Shown: positions 1-9,611, numbered from the stretch's first letter. The stretch: DNA of 10,063 nt from Prevotellamassilia sp. (GCA_018383375.1 JAHAWW010000133.1:1-10063); one strand, 5' to 3'. The notes: generated by a model from the letters alone, not told the origin. Numbers and translations are program-made.

Positions 1-1222
1 CTTGCTCGGCCGTCAAGGTCTTGACGGCGTGTCGCCCATTGCCCGCGAAATCTGCCCGGCCGACACCATGGACCGCCGCAATGTCGTGGTGGTCTTGATG
101 GAGTCAATGTCGGCCAAATTGATGGGACGCTTCGGTGAGCGTAGCAAACTGACGCCTTCGCTCGACAGCCTCTGGCAGAAGTCGCTCTCGTTCTCAAACT
201 TCTACTCGTCGGGCAACCACACCAACCACGGTCTCTATGCCACGCTCTTTTCCTATCCCTCCATCCTCAAACGCAATGCCTTCAAAGAGAGAGCCCATTT
301 GCGCTACAACGGACTGCCACGGGTGCTCAAAGAACACGGCTATGCCACCTTCTTTTTCATGCCCCACGACCCCGAATACGACAACATGGAGCAGGCCCTC
401 CGTCAAGGCGGCTTCGACTGGATAGTCTCCGAGCGCGACTTCCCCAAAAGCGACGTGGTCAACAACTTCGGCGTGTCAGACAGTTGCCTCTTCAGCAAGG
501 CAGTCAGCGTGTTGAGAGAGCAGGCCAAAACCGGCCGGCCCTTCATGGCCACCCTGCTCACCGTGAGCAACCACCCGCCCTATTGCCTGCCCGAAGGCTT
601 CAAAGCCAAACATAGTGCACCCGAATTTTCAATCGTGGAATATGCCGACCATTGCATCGGCCAATTTATGGCCAAGGTGAGCCGCGAACCTTGGGCCGAC
701 AACACCATCTTTGTCTTTCTCGGCGACCACGGTAAAACTGTCGGACCGGCCGACTGCGCCCTCCCCGAATCTTACAACCACATCCCGCTCATCATCCACG
801 GCAAAGGCATCGTGCCACGTGAGGTCACAGACATGGCCTGCCAAATCGACGTGGCCCCGACCATATTGGGACTGCTCCGCGTGCCCTATGTGCAAAACGA
901 CCTCGGCGTCGACCTCCTGCGCGAAACGCGGCCGGCCACCTTCTACTCGGCCGACAACATCCTCGCCGCACGCGACCGGCAACACCTCTACATTTACGAC
1001 GACGAAATAGGCCTGGCCTACTGCTACAACATCGCCCCCGACGGACGTATGGCCCTGACCCAAATGGCACCGCCATTCGAACGCCTCAAAAACTATTGCT
1101 ACACGATGCTCCAAACCGCCGAGCGCCAGCTCGACAAAGGCTGCACCGACGTGCCCGAAACAGCAAAAAAACGCTTGAAAGAGGCTAAAGCGAAAAACTC
1201 ACGAAAAAAATCCACACCATAA
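1..1222 (+). CDS. LTA synthase-like sulfatase/phosphotransferase, partial (5' end outside window)
   Basis: This is the C-terminal catalytic part of a membrane-anchored enzyme of the alkaline phosphatase/sulfatase superfamily, closest in pattern to the LtaS/OpgB/EptA-type group that moves phospho-alcohol groups onto lipids or glycans outside the membrane. No start is seen and the frame is open to the window edge, so the usual N-terminal membrane helices must lie upstream. Counting from base 2, visible motifs are VVLMES (metal-binding Glu about 34), a GNHTNHG segment whose Thr74 sits where the nucleophile is expected, SNHPPY (His191), and GDHG (Asp242-His243, metal site). All expected active-site residues appear present. 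The last ~25 residues are Lys-rich and probably a disordered tail. The stop is TAA at 1220-1222. The substrate cannot be told from sequence; in Bacteroidales such proteins often decorate lipid A or periplasmic glycans, which is inference here. Confidence 0.85.
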   Translation, partial: LLGRQGLDGVSPIAREICPADTMDRRNVVVVLMESMSAKLMGRFGERSKLTPSLDSLWQKSLSFSNFYSSGNHTNHGLYATLFSYPSILKRNAFKERAHLRYNGLPRVLKEHGYATFFFMPHDPEYDNMEQALRQGGFDWIVSERDFPKSDVVNNFGVSDSCLFSKAVSVLREQAKTGRPFMATLLTVSNHPPYCLPEGFKAKHSAPEFSIVEYADHCIGQFMAKVSREPWADNTIFVFLGDHGKTVGPADCALPESYNHIPLIIHGKGIVPREVTDMACQIDVAPTILGLLRVPYVQNDLGVDLLRETRPATFYSADNILAARDRQHLYIYDDEIGLAYCYNIAPDGRMALTQMAPPFERLKNYCYTMLQTAERQLDKGCTDVPETAKKRLKEAKAKNSRKKSTP

Positions 1223-1252
1223 TTATATATATAAGGAAAATTAGTATCTTTG
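1222..1252 (+). promoter_or_regulatory. Bacteroidetes-type promoter for rimP-nusA-infB
   Basis: TATCTTTG at 1245-1252 matches the Bacteroidetes -7 consensus TAnnTTTG exactly. A -33 box is weak: ATTA at 1222-1225 stands 19 bases upstream where TTTG is expected. The transcript would start near 1258-1260, about 65 bases before the rimP ATG. The AT-rich stretch just after the sulfatase stop fits a promoter region. Confidence 0.65.
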
Positions 1253-1262
1253 CAGGCGAATA

Positions 1263-1298
1263 GAGTGAGGGGCTTGCAAGAGTTCCTCACTTCTTTTT
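1263..1298 (+). terminator. Hairpin plus U-run between sulfatase gene and rimP (terminator or leader attenuator)
   Basis: AGTGAGG (1264-1270) pairs with CCTCACT (1285-1291), extendable by G·T pairs on both sides, and is followed by TCTTTTTAA. It has the form of a Rho-independent terminator. It lies 41 bases after the sulfatase stop, so it may end that transcript. It also lies only ~5 bases downstream of the predicted rimP transcription start, so rimP mRNA would carry it at its 5' end. Confidence 0.6.
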
Positions 1299-1323
1299 AA
1301 TCAGATTTATCACAACACATCGC

Positions 1324-1791
1324 ATGATTGAAGTAGGTGTAGTGAAAGCCCTCGTCGAAGAGTGGCTTTCGGGAAAAGACTATTTTCTGACAGATTTGAC
1401 CATCTCGCCCGACGACCGCATCGTGGTGGAAATAGACCACAAAGACGGCGTCTGGATTGAAGACTGCGTGGAATTGAGCCGCTTTATCGAGAGCGGCCTC
1501 GACCGCGAGCGCGAAGACTTTGAACTCGAAGTGGGCAGCGCAGGCATCGGACAGCCTTTCAAGGTGTTGCGCCAGTATCAGATACATCAAGGCGACCGCG
1601 TCGAAGTGCTCAAAGCCGACGGCAAAAAACTGGTCGGCGTGCTCGGCGAGGCCGACGAACAGGGCTTCACCCTGACCGTCACCGAAAAGGTCAAACTCGA
1701 AGGCAAAAAACGCCCCGAACTCGTAGACCGCGACTATCGGTTGGCTTTCAATGAAGTGAAACATACGAAATATTTGATAGACTTCAAATAA
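1324..1791 (+). CDS. rimP: Ribosome maturation factor RimP
   Basis: RimP is a cytoplasmic protein that binds the free 30S subunit and helps assemble the region around the decoding site. The 155 residues match the family length and two-domain plan. The N-terminal alpha/beta domain (about 1-80) contains the typical 'IEDCVELSRFIES' helix (45-57) and the 'FELEVGSAGIGQPF' strand-loop (66-79), which corresponds to the family's LEVSSPG(L) motif with G-A replacing S-P. The C-terminal SH3-like barrel (about 85-155) has 'GDRVEV', 'LVGVLGEAD' and 'NEVKHTKYLIDF'. The ATG at 1324 begins directly with the conserved N-terminal helix, and no Shine-Dalgarno is visible, as is usual in Bacteroidetes. It is followed by a 117-base spacer and then nusA; rimP next to nusA is conserved across most bacteria. 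Confidence 0.95.
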   Translation: MIEVGVVKALVEEWLSGKDYFLTDLTISPDDRIVVEIDHKDGVWIEDCVELSRFIESGLDREREDFELEVGSAGIGQPFKVLRQYQIHQGDRVEVLKADGKKLVGVLGEADEQGFTLTVTEKVKLEGKKRPELVDRDYRLAFNEVKHTKYLIDFK

Positions 1792-1908
1792 ATACCGACG
1801 CGCCATGCGCCCATAAGCCCAGACCGACACACGACATAGTCACTCAATAGGCTTTCAGACGCCGACGCGCGCCGACACGTTCACAGTGCAAACAATACAA
1901 TAATATAT

Positions 1909-3186
1909 ATGGCAAAGAAAAAGACAGAGACCATCAGTCTCATTGACACTTTCTCTGAATTTAAAGAGACCAAAAACATCGACCGAACCACTATGGTCGG
2001 CGTGCTGGAGGAAAGCTTCCGCAGCGTGATCGCCAAAATCTTCGGCTCTGACGAAAACTTCGACGTTATCGTCAACCCCGACAAAGGCGACTTCGAAATC
2101 TACCGCAACCGAGAGGTCGTGGCAGACGGCAGCGTCGAAGACCCCAACAAACAAATCTCGCTCAGCGAGGCACGCGAAATCGACCCAGACTATGAAGAGG
2201 GCGAAGAAGTGAGCGAAACCATCGACTTCGCCAAATTCGGACGCCGAGCCATACTCACCTTGCGACAGACACTGGCCAGCAAAATCCTCGAACTCGAACA
2301 CGACTCGCTCTACAACAAATTCAAAGACCGCGTGGGAGAACTCATCACCGGAGAGGTCTACCAGACATGGAAAAACGAAACACTGCTCATGGACGAAGAG
2401 CACAACGAACTGCTCCTGCCCAAAAACCAGCAAATACCACGCGACTTCTTCCATAAAGGAGATGCCGTGAGAGCAGTCATCGACCGCGTAGACAACACCA
2501 ACGGCAACCCCAAAATCTACGTCTCACGCACATCGCCCGAATTCCTCCGTCGATTGCTCGAACAAGAAATCCCCGAAATCGCCGACGGACTCATCACCCT
2601 GCAACGCGTGGCACGCATACCCGGCGAACGAGCCAAAATCGCCGTCGAAAGCTATGACGACCGCATCGACGCCATCGGCGCATGCGTCGGCGTCAAAGGT
2701 GCACGCATACACGGCATCGTGCGCGAACTCAACAACGAAAACATCGACGTTATCAACTATACCTCAAACATCAAATTCTTCATACAGCGCGCACTCAGTC
2801 CCGCACAGATACTGAGCATCAACCTTAACGAAGAAGAACACAAAGCCGAAGTCTACCTCCGCCCAGACCAAGTGTCGCTCGCCATCGGTAAAGGAGGCAC
2901 CAATATCAAACTGGCTTCCATGCTCACGGGCTACACCATCGACGTCTACCGCGAAACCGAAGAAAGCGAACAAACAGACGACATCTATCTCGAAGAGTTT
3001 GCCGACGAAGTTGACCAGTGGGTCATCGACGCCATCAAGGCCATCGGATTTACCACGGCCAAAGAGGTGCTCAACGCCCCACGCGAACTGCTCATCGAAA
3101 AGGCAGACCTCGAAGAAGACACCGTAGACGAACTGCTCCGTGTATTGAGGGCAGAGTTCGAAGACGACGACACGACGCAAAGCTAA
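1909..3186 (+). CDS. nusA: Transcription termination/antitermination factor NusA
   Basis: NusA binds RNA polymerase and nascent RNA, promotes hairpin-dependent pausing and termination, and joins antitermination complexes on rRNA operons. The 425 residues are arranged as an N-terminal RNAP-binding domain (about 1-140, starting with a helix that contains 'LIDTFSEFKETKNI'), an S1 RNA-binding domain (about 144-206), KH1 (about 235-300, 'VGVKGARIHGIVREL') and KH2 (about 306-350, with the GXXG loop in 'AIGKGGTNIK', 325-334). A short helical C-terminal region (about 370-415, 'AIKAIGFTTAKEVLNAP') follows, ending in an acidic tail. The two acidic C-terminal repeats of E. coli NusA are missing, which is normal for this phylum. 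ATG 1909 is preceded by an A/T-rich leader without Shine-Dalgarno. Nearly all Lys codons are AAA. The stop TAA (3184-3186) lies 156 bases before the preferred infB start. Confidence 0.97.
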   Translation: MAKKKTETISLIDTFSEFKETKNIDRTTMVGVLEESFRSVIAKIFGSDENFDVIVNPDKGDFEIYRNREVVADGSVEDPNKQISLSEAREIDPDYEEGEEVSETIDFAKFGRRAILTLRQTLASKILELEHDSLYNKFKDRVGELITGEVYQTWKNETLLMDEEHNELLLPKNQQIPRDFFHKGDAVRAVIDRVDNTNGNPKIYVSRTSPEFLRRLLEQEIPEIADGLITLQRVARIPGERAKIAVESYDDRIDAIGACVGVKGARIHGIVRELNNENIDVINYTSNIKFFIQRALSPAQILSINLNEEEHKAEVYLRPDQVSLAIGKGGTNIKLASMLTGYTIDVYRETEESEQTDDIYLEEFADEVDQWVIDAIKAIGFTTAKEVLNAPRELLIEKADLEEDTVDELLRVLRAEFEDDDTTQS

Positions 3187-3342
3187 TGGTGTGGAAACCG
3201 CGCGGTGACACCCTCTGACGGTCCCCGCGGCGACAAACCCAAATACAACCCCGGAGGACTACCTCGCGCGAACCTGAAAACGAAGAGAATAAGGCGCACA
3301 CCGACAACTCTTCTATCATTCATCCACATCATCAATAAAACA

Positions 3343-6144
<2,802 letters not shown>

Positions 6145-6178
6145 ACCACGGTCTCAACCATACAGAAACAACCAGAAG

Positions 6179-6216
6179 CGGGCGGAGGGGCACTACAAAC
6201 ACCCGCCGCCCGTTTT
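6179..6216 (+). terminator. Terminator-like hairpin after infB
   Basis: CGGGCGG (6179-6185) pairs with CCGCCCG (6206-6212). After one A·G mismatch, GGG (6187-6189) pairs with CCC (6202-6204). A T4 run (6213-6216) follows. It lies 34 bases after the infB stop and 40 bases before the cvpA start. The short T-run suggests it may be leaky, letting some transcripts read into cvpA-sufB. I see no TAnnTTTG box between it and cvpA. Confidence 0.65.
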
Positions 6217-6255
6217 CAATAGATGCAGTTAAAAAATCCATAGACTTTCAATATT

Positions 6256-6795
6256 ATGTTTATAGACTTGTTTGTCATCGCGCTTTTGCTTTGGGCCGTG
6301 TTCAACGGCTGGCGCTCGGGTCTGATACGCGAAGTGTTGGGCACGCTGGGCATCATTATCGGTCTGGTATTGGCCGGCGTGGCCTACTGGCTTGGCGATG
6401 ATTTTCTTGCCGTGAAGGGTAGCCAAGTGAATATGGTGCTGAGTGTCATCGCCTTTTTCATCTTGTGCATCTTCATCCCACTGCTTCTCGACTTTGTGGC
6501 CGGCCGTTTCACCCACTTTTTGAAAGCGATGAAACTCGGTCTGCCCAACAGCCTGTTGGGCGCGGCTGCCAGTGTGGTCAAGTTTGTGTTGCTCTTGAGC
6601 TTTGCTTTCAACATGATGACCCAGCTTGAAATTATGAATGTCGAGCGCACGGAGTCATCACATCTTTATCAGCCGGTCTGCGACGTTTTGCCGTTTGTGG
6701 GCGAGCAAGCCGGCGCACAGCTCGATAGTCTCAACATGACCGTCCCAGTGTCTGCCAATCAAGACACCATTTACGTGAACTTTTCCCATAAATAA
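6256..6795 (+). CDS. CvpA family inner-membrane protein
   Basis: The product is a 179-residue integral membrane protein of the CvpA (colicin V production) family, whose molecular role is poorly defined; in enterobacteria it has been linked to colicin V export and envelope/bile resistance. The family signature 'NGWRSGLIREV' (17-27) follows the first membrane helix (about 2-18). Further hydrophobic segments lie at about 28-47, 58-80 and 100-120, separated by short charged loops such as 'GRFTHFLKAMKLG'. The C-terminal ~55 residues are soluble, probably periplasmic. The ATG at 6256 has an AT-rich leader and no Shine-Dalgarno. The gene ends with tandem stops TAA TAG and sits 15 bases before sufB, so the two are probably co-transcribed. 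A cvpA homologue between infB and sufB is the Bacteroidales arrangement I recall; the functional link is unknown. Confidence 0.88.
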   Translation: MFIDLFVIALLLWAVFNGWRSGLIREVLGTLGIIIGLVLAGVAYWLGDDFLAVKGSQVNMVLSVIAFFILCIFIPLLLDFVAGRFTHFLKAMKLGLPNSLLGAAASVVKFVLLLSFAFNMMTQLEIMNVERTESSHLYQPVCDVLPFVGEQAGAQLDSLNMTVPVSANQDTIYVNFSHK

Positions 6796-6810
6796 TAGTG
6801 CTTCTGCCTT

Positions 6811-8289
6811 ATGTCAAGTCAACTTAATGCCACTGCCACACCCGAAGAAGAAAAGAACAAACTGGTGCGGGAAGTTGCCGACAAAAAATACGAATACGGT
6901 TTCACAACCGACGTTGAGACTGAAATACTCGGCCGAGGCCTCAACGAAGACGTCATCCGCCACATATCGGCCAAGAAAAACGAGCCTGAATGGCTCTTGG
7001 AGTTTCGCCTCAAAGCCTATCGGCATTGGCTGACGCTTGAGCAGCCGAAATGGGGTCACGTCAACCTGCCCGAGATTGACTATCAAGCCATATCATATTA
7101 TGCCGACCCCACCACGGGCAAAAAAGCCAACGAGTCGGGAGAGATTGATCCCGAACTGATGAAGACTTTCGACAAGCTGGGCATACCGCTCCATGAGCGT
7201 ATGGCACTGGCCGGGGTGGCTGTCGATGCCGTGATGGACTCTGTCTCGGTGAAGACCACGTTTAAGGACAAACTCAAAGAGAAAGGCATTGTGTTCTGCT
7301 CCATCAGCGAGGCTGTGAGGGAAAATCCCGAACTGGTGCGTAAATATCTCGGCACTGTGGTGCCTCACACCGACAATTATTTTGCAGCGCTCAACAGCGC
7401 AGTTTTTTCCGACGGGTCGTTTGTTTACATCCCGCGTGGTGTGCGTTGTCCCATGGAGTTGAGCACCTATTTCCGCATCAATGCCCGTGGCACCGGCCAG
7501 TTTGAACGTACGCTCATCGTGTGTGACGATGGCGGCTACGTGTCTTATCTTGAGGGCTGCACGGCGCCTATGCGCGACGAAAACCAACTCCACGCTGCCA
7601 TCGTCGAGATTGTCGTGGGCGAGGAAGCCGAGGTGAAGTATTCCACCGTGCAAAATTGGTATCCCGGCGATGAGCAGGGGCGTGGTGGTGTCTACAACCT
7701 CGTGACCAAGCGTGGCCAACTGCGTGGACGTGATGCTAAGCTCTCTTGGACGCAGGTCGAGACCGGTTCGGCCATCACCTGGAAATACCCCTCGTGTGTG
7801 TTGATGGGCGACGGCTCGCGTGCAGAGTTCTATAGCGTGGCTGTGACCAATCATTATCAAGAGGCCGACACGGGCACGAAGATGATACACATAGGCAAAA
7901 ACACCAAGTCGACTATCATTTCAAAGGGCATCTCTGCCGGCCGTAGTCAAAACTCCTATCGCGGTTTGGTCAAGGTGGCGCCCAAGGCTTCGGGGGCTCG
8001 CAATCATTCCTCGTGCGACAGTTTGCTGCTCAGCCCCACCAGTGGGGCACACACGTTCCCCTATATCGATGTGGCCAATCCTGATGCCATCGTCGAGCAC
8101 GAAGCCACCACGTCGAAAATTTCAGAAGACCAGTTGTTCTATTGCCGTCAGCGTGGCATCCCCATGGAAGATGCGGTCGACCTCATTGTGGGCGGCTATG
8201 CCAAGGAGGTAATCAACAAGCTCCCTATGGAGTTTGCCGTCGAGGCGCAAAAGCTGCTGAGCGTTTCGCTCGAAGGCGCTGTGGGCTGA
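6811..8289 (+). CDS. sufB: Fe-S cluster assembly scaffold protein SufB
   Basis: SufB is the scaffold subunit of the cytoplasmic SufBC2D complex, on which iron-sulfur clusters are built from sulfur supplied by SufS (with SufE or SufU) and energy from the SufC ATPase. The 492 residues match the family length. Visible landmarks are the N-terminal helical region ('EPEWLLEFRLKAY'), 'GIPLHERMALAGVAVDAVMDSVSV', 'VYIPRGVRCPMELSTYFRIN', and 'YLEGCTAPMRDENQLHAA', whose Cys250 resembles the sulfur-receiving Cys. Further on are 'VKYSTVQNWYPGD' and 'NHSSCDSLLL', with Cys402 equivalent to E. coli Cys405. 'VEHEATTS' (429-431 = Glu-His-Glu) corresponds to the conserved residues lining the SufB-SufD interface. 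All key residues appear intact, so the protein should be functional. Unusually, no sufC, sufD or sufS follows; a strong terminator begins 28 bases after the stop. Confidence 0.96.
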   Translation: MSSQLNATATPEEEKNKLVREVADKKYEYGFTTDVETEILGRGLNEDVIRHISAKKNEPEWLLEFRLKAYRHWLTLEQPKWGHVNLPEIDYQAISYYADPTTGKKANESGEIDPELMKTFDKLGIPLHERMALAGVAVDAVMDSVSVKTTFKDKLKEKGIVFCSISEAVRENPELVRKYLGTVVPHTDNYFAALNSAVFSDGSFVYIPRGVRCPMELSTYFRINARGTGQFERTLIVCDDGGYVSYLEGCTAPMRDENQLHAAIVEIVVGEEAEVKYSTVQNWYPGDEQGRGGVYNLVTKRGQLRGRDAKLSWTQVETGSAITWKYPSCVLMGDGSRAEFYSVAVTNHYQEADTGTKMIHIGKNTKSTIISKGISAGRSQNSYRGLVKVAPKASGARNHSSCDSLLLSPTSGAHTFPYIDVANPDAIVEHEATTSKISEDQLFYCRQRGIPMEDAVDLIVGGYAKEVINKLPMEFAVEAQKLLSVSLEGAVG

Positions 8290-8317
8290 GCCGTTTGAGC
8301 GTGAGCACAATAGACAC

Positions 8318-8365
8318 AAAAAAAGACCTGCGTCTGTGGAAATATCCTCGACGCAGGTCTTTTTT
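8318..8365. terminator. Bidirectional terminator between sufB and rlpA-like gene
   Basis: A perfect 10-base stem, GACCTGCGTC (8325-8334) with GACGCAGGTC (8350-8359), is flanked by A7 (8318-8324) on the left and T6 (8360-8365) on the right, so it can end transcripts from both directions. The loop is 15 bases. It is placed exactly between the convergent sufB and rlpA-like genes, 28 and 36 bases from their stops. Confidence 0.93.
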
Positions 8366-8401
8366 ATGGGTGTATGGCCAAGAGGCTTGGCTTGTTTGGG
8401 C

Positions 8402-9004
8402 TTATTTGGCGTTGGTGGCCACCTTCTCGGTGTGTAGACGCCATTTGTTTTGCATTGTTTTGGCTTTTGACACAAACGACATTTTGTCGCGTTTGCTGAC
8501 GCCCGACTTCTTGTTGAGTCCGTTGTCGCCCAACTTGAGCCATTCGCTCATGGTGTGGTATTCGCCGGTTGAAGCGTCGTAGAACTTCAGCGGCGGCAGT
8601 TCAAACTTGCTTTCAGCCACGTCGCCGTCAGAGGTTTTTCGGCTTTTCACCTGTTCCACTTCCACGCGCACAATGCCCGAACTGACCATACCGATTTCTT
8701 TGGCTGCGGCCATAGAGAGATCCACGACGCCGCCGCGGCGGAAGGGACCTCTGTCGGTCACTTTGACCACCACTTCGCGGCCATTTTTTGTGTTGCGCAC
8801 TTTGAGCAGGGTGCCGAAGGGCAGTGTGCGGTGGGCGCAAGTGAGACTGTCGCGGTGGTAAATCTCGCCGCTACTGGTGCGGCGGCCATGAAATTGGTTG
8901 CCATAATACGAGGCAATGCCTGTCTGTGTCTGTGCCGATGCAGGCACAAAACTCAGCGAGACAAGCGCGGTGAAGAGGGTGATGATGGTTGTTTTGAATG
9001 TCAT
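8402..9004 (-). CDS. rlpA: RlpA-like septal ring lytic transglycosylase / DPBB protein
   Basis: This is a 200-residue exported protein of the RlpA family. In Pseudomonas, RlpA is a lytic transglycosylase that cleaves peptidoglycan strands lacking peptide side chains, near the division septum. A signal peptide is clear: positively charged start, hydrophobic 6-20, cleavage likely after PASA (21-24). There is no lipobox Cys, so it is probably soluble in the periplasm rather than a lipoprotein. The double-psi beta-barrel spans about 28-118, with 'ASYYG', 'FHGRRTSSGE', 'TCAHRTLPFGT' (His58) and 'VTDRGPF' (Asp84); His and Asp at these places are the family's catalytic pair. The C-terminal SPOR domain of classic RlpA is missing, replaced by a basic tail of ~80 residues with no fold I recognise, so septal targeting is uncertain. 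It converges on sufB across a shared terminator. Confidence 0.9.
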   Translation of the reverse strand: MTFKTTIITLFTALVSLSFVPASAQTQTGIASYYGNQFHGRRTSSGEIYHRDSLTCAHRTLPFGTLLKVRNTKNGREVVVKVTDRGPFRRGGVVDLSMAAAKEIGMVSSGIVRVEVEQVKSRKTSDGDVAESKFELPPLKFYDASTGEYHTMSEWLKLGDNGLNKKSGVSKRDKMSFVSKAKTMQNKWRLHTEKVATNAK

Positions 9005-9030
9005 TGGAATGAGTTTGGAGACAAAGGCCG

Positions 9031-9117
9031 CCGCACGGTGTGCGGTTGTCGACTTCTCTTAATATATAAATAGGAGTGGGAGAAGTCTCGGCGATGTGGG
9101 TGGAGTCTTGACATCGC
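9031..9117 (-). promoter_or_regulatory. Structured 5' leader of rlpA: three back-to-back hairpins
   Basis: Read on the minus strand, three perfect inverted repeats follow one another almost without gaps: GCGATGT/ACATCGC (9117-9091, 7 bp), GACTTCTC/GAGAAGTC (9087-9051, 8 bp, AT-rich loop of 21) and CCGCAC/GTGCGG (9045-9031, 6 bp, 3-base loop). The last ends 26 bases before the start codon. A further pairing, GGAGTC (9102-9107) with GACTCC (9152-9157), competes with the first hairpin. No long U-run follows, so if it regulates, translation control or mRNA stability is likelier than termination. I do not recognise a known riboswitch. Confidence 0.55.
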
Positions 9118-9215
9118 TTGTGGCGCGGTTGACCGGCCGCCGGCTTCGCTTGACTCCGCTCTTGTGTGTGGCGATAATAGCGTCAAGTTGAGGCCGCTTT
9201 GTGTGTTAGACGGTG

Positions 9216-9247
9216 CAAAGGTAGGCATTTTTTTACGAGCAGGCAAC
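9216..9247 (-). promoter_or_regulatory. rlpA: Bacteroidetes-type promoter for the rlpA-like gene
   Basis: On the minus strand, TACCTTTG (9223-9216) matches the -7 consensus TAnnTTTG. GTTG (9247-9244) stands 20 bases upstream, close to the TTTG -33 box. Transcription should start near 9209, leaving a 5' leader of about 205 bases before the ATG at 9004. Confidence 0.75.
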
Positions 9248-9524
9248 CTTTTTGCGTTTATAATCACCACTTTAACGTTTCGACGCTTGTGAAAACGCGG
9301 GTCTGCGTCAGCGTTTTCGCCAGGCTTTTGTCACTGCTTTTAGGGAGACAAAAAGGCTTGAAACCCTCTTTGTGCAGGGCGCTTGGCGACCTATGCGCGT
9401 TGGCCTCAGACTGAGGTTATGGCTTCTGAAAGTCCACGCAAATTGCCGTCGTCTTTTAAGAATGTGTCATCCCGTTTTTTAACGTTTCCATTTGATCTTC
9501 TTGGCGGTCTCAGGGTTTTGTCTT

Positions 9525-9555
9525 TTTGTCGCTTCACCCATTTCCCCTATCTTTG
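9525..9555 (+). promoter_or_regulatory. Bacteroidetes-type promoter without an adjacent gene
   Basis: TTTG (9525-9528), a 19-base spacer, and TATCTTTG (9548-9555) match both consensus boxes of the Bacteroidetes housekeeping promoter exactly. This is the best promoter match in the window. Transcription would begin near 9561-9562, only about a dozen bases before a terminator hairpin. Confidence 0.75.
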
Positions 9556-9560
9556 GTTTG

Positions 9561-9599
9561 ACACAAGAGAGAGGCAGCCCTTCCGAGGGCTGCTTTTTT
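9561..9599 (+). ncRNA. Candidate very short RNA (promoter-terminator unit)
   Basis: If the promoter at 9525-9555 and the terminator at 9574-9599 both act, the product is an RNA of about 38-40 bases: a 12-base purine-rich 5' end (ACACAAGAGAGA) and one hairpin with a U-tail. It matches no RNA family I know. The alternative is a leader that is attenuated, with readthrough toward the gene beyond the right edge, but a second -7 element at 10047 makes that less needed. Confidence 0.35.
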
Positions 9600-9600
9600 A
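9573..9600 (+). terminator. Rho-independent terminator directly after the 9525-9555 promoter
   Basis: GCAGCCC (9574-9580) pairs perfectly with GGGCTGC (9587-9593); T9581-A9586 can add an eighth pair, leaving a UCCG loop. A T6 run (9594-9599) follows. It is strong by form and oriented for the plus strand, where no gene ends nearby. Confidence 0.85.
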
Positions 9601-9611
9601 GTTTTCAGGCA

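Noticed and set aside
1792..1908. Possible separate nusA promoter in the rimP-nusA spacer
   Set aside because: I find no TAnnTTTG element; the spacer only shows a small direct repeat of GCCGACRCG (1861-1869, 1871-1879). Co-transcription with rimP is simpler.
3205..3342. GTG at 3205 as the infB start
   Set aside because: The known Bacteroidales IF-2 N-terminus begins at ATG 3343, and the 46 extra residues resemble no IF-2 sequence.
7093..7890. Antisense open frame of 265 codons opposite sufB
   Set aside because: sufB is unmistakable and intact here; the antisense frame shows no domain and is explained by sense codon bias.
9001..9270. Minus-strand frame of 89 codons overlapping the rlpA leader
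   Set aside because: It would start upstream of the predicted transcription start and spans the hairpins; the His/Arg/Ser-rich translation looks random.
9199..9601. Two overlapping plus-strand frames of 71 and 72 codons
   Set aside because: There is no plus-strand promoter upstream, no protein signature, and the composition is Cys/Arg/Ser-rich as expected of non-coding DNA.
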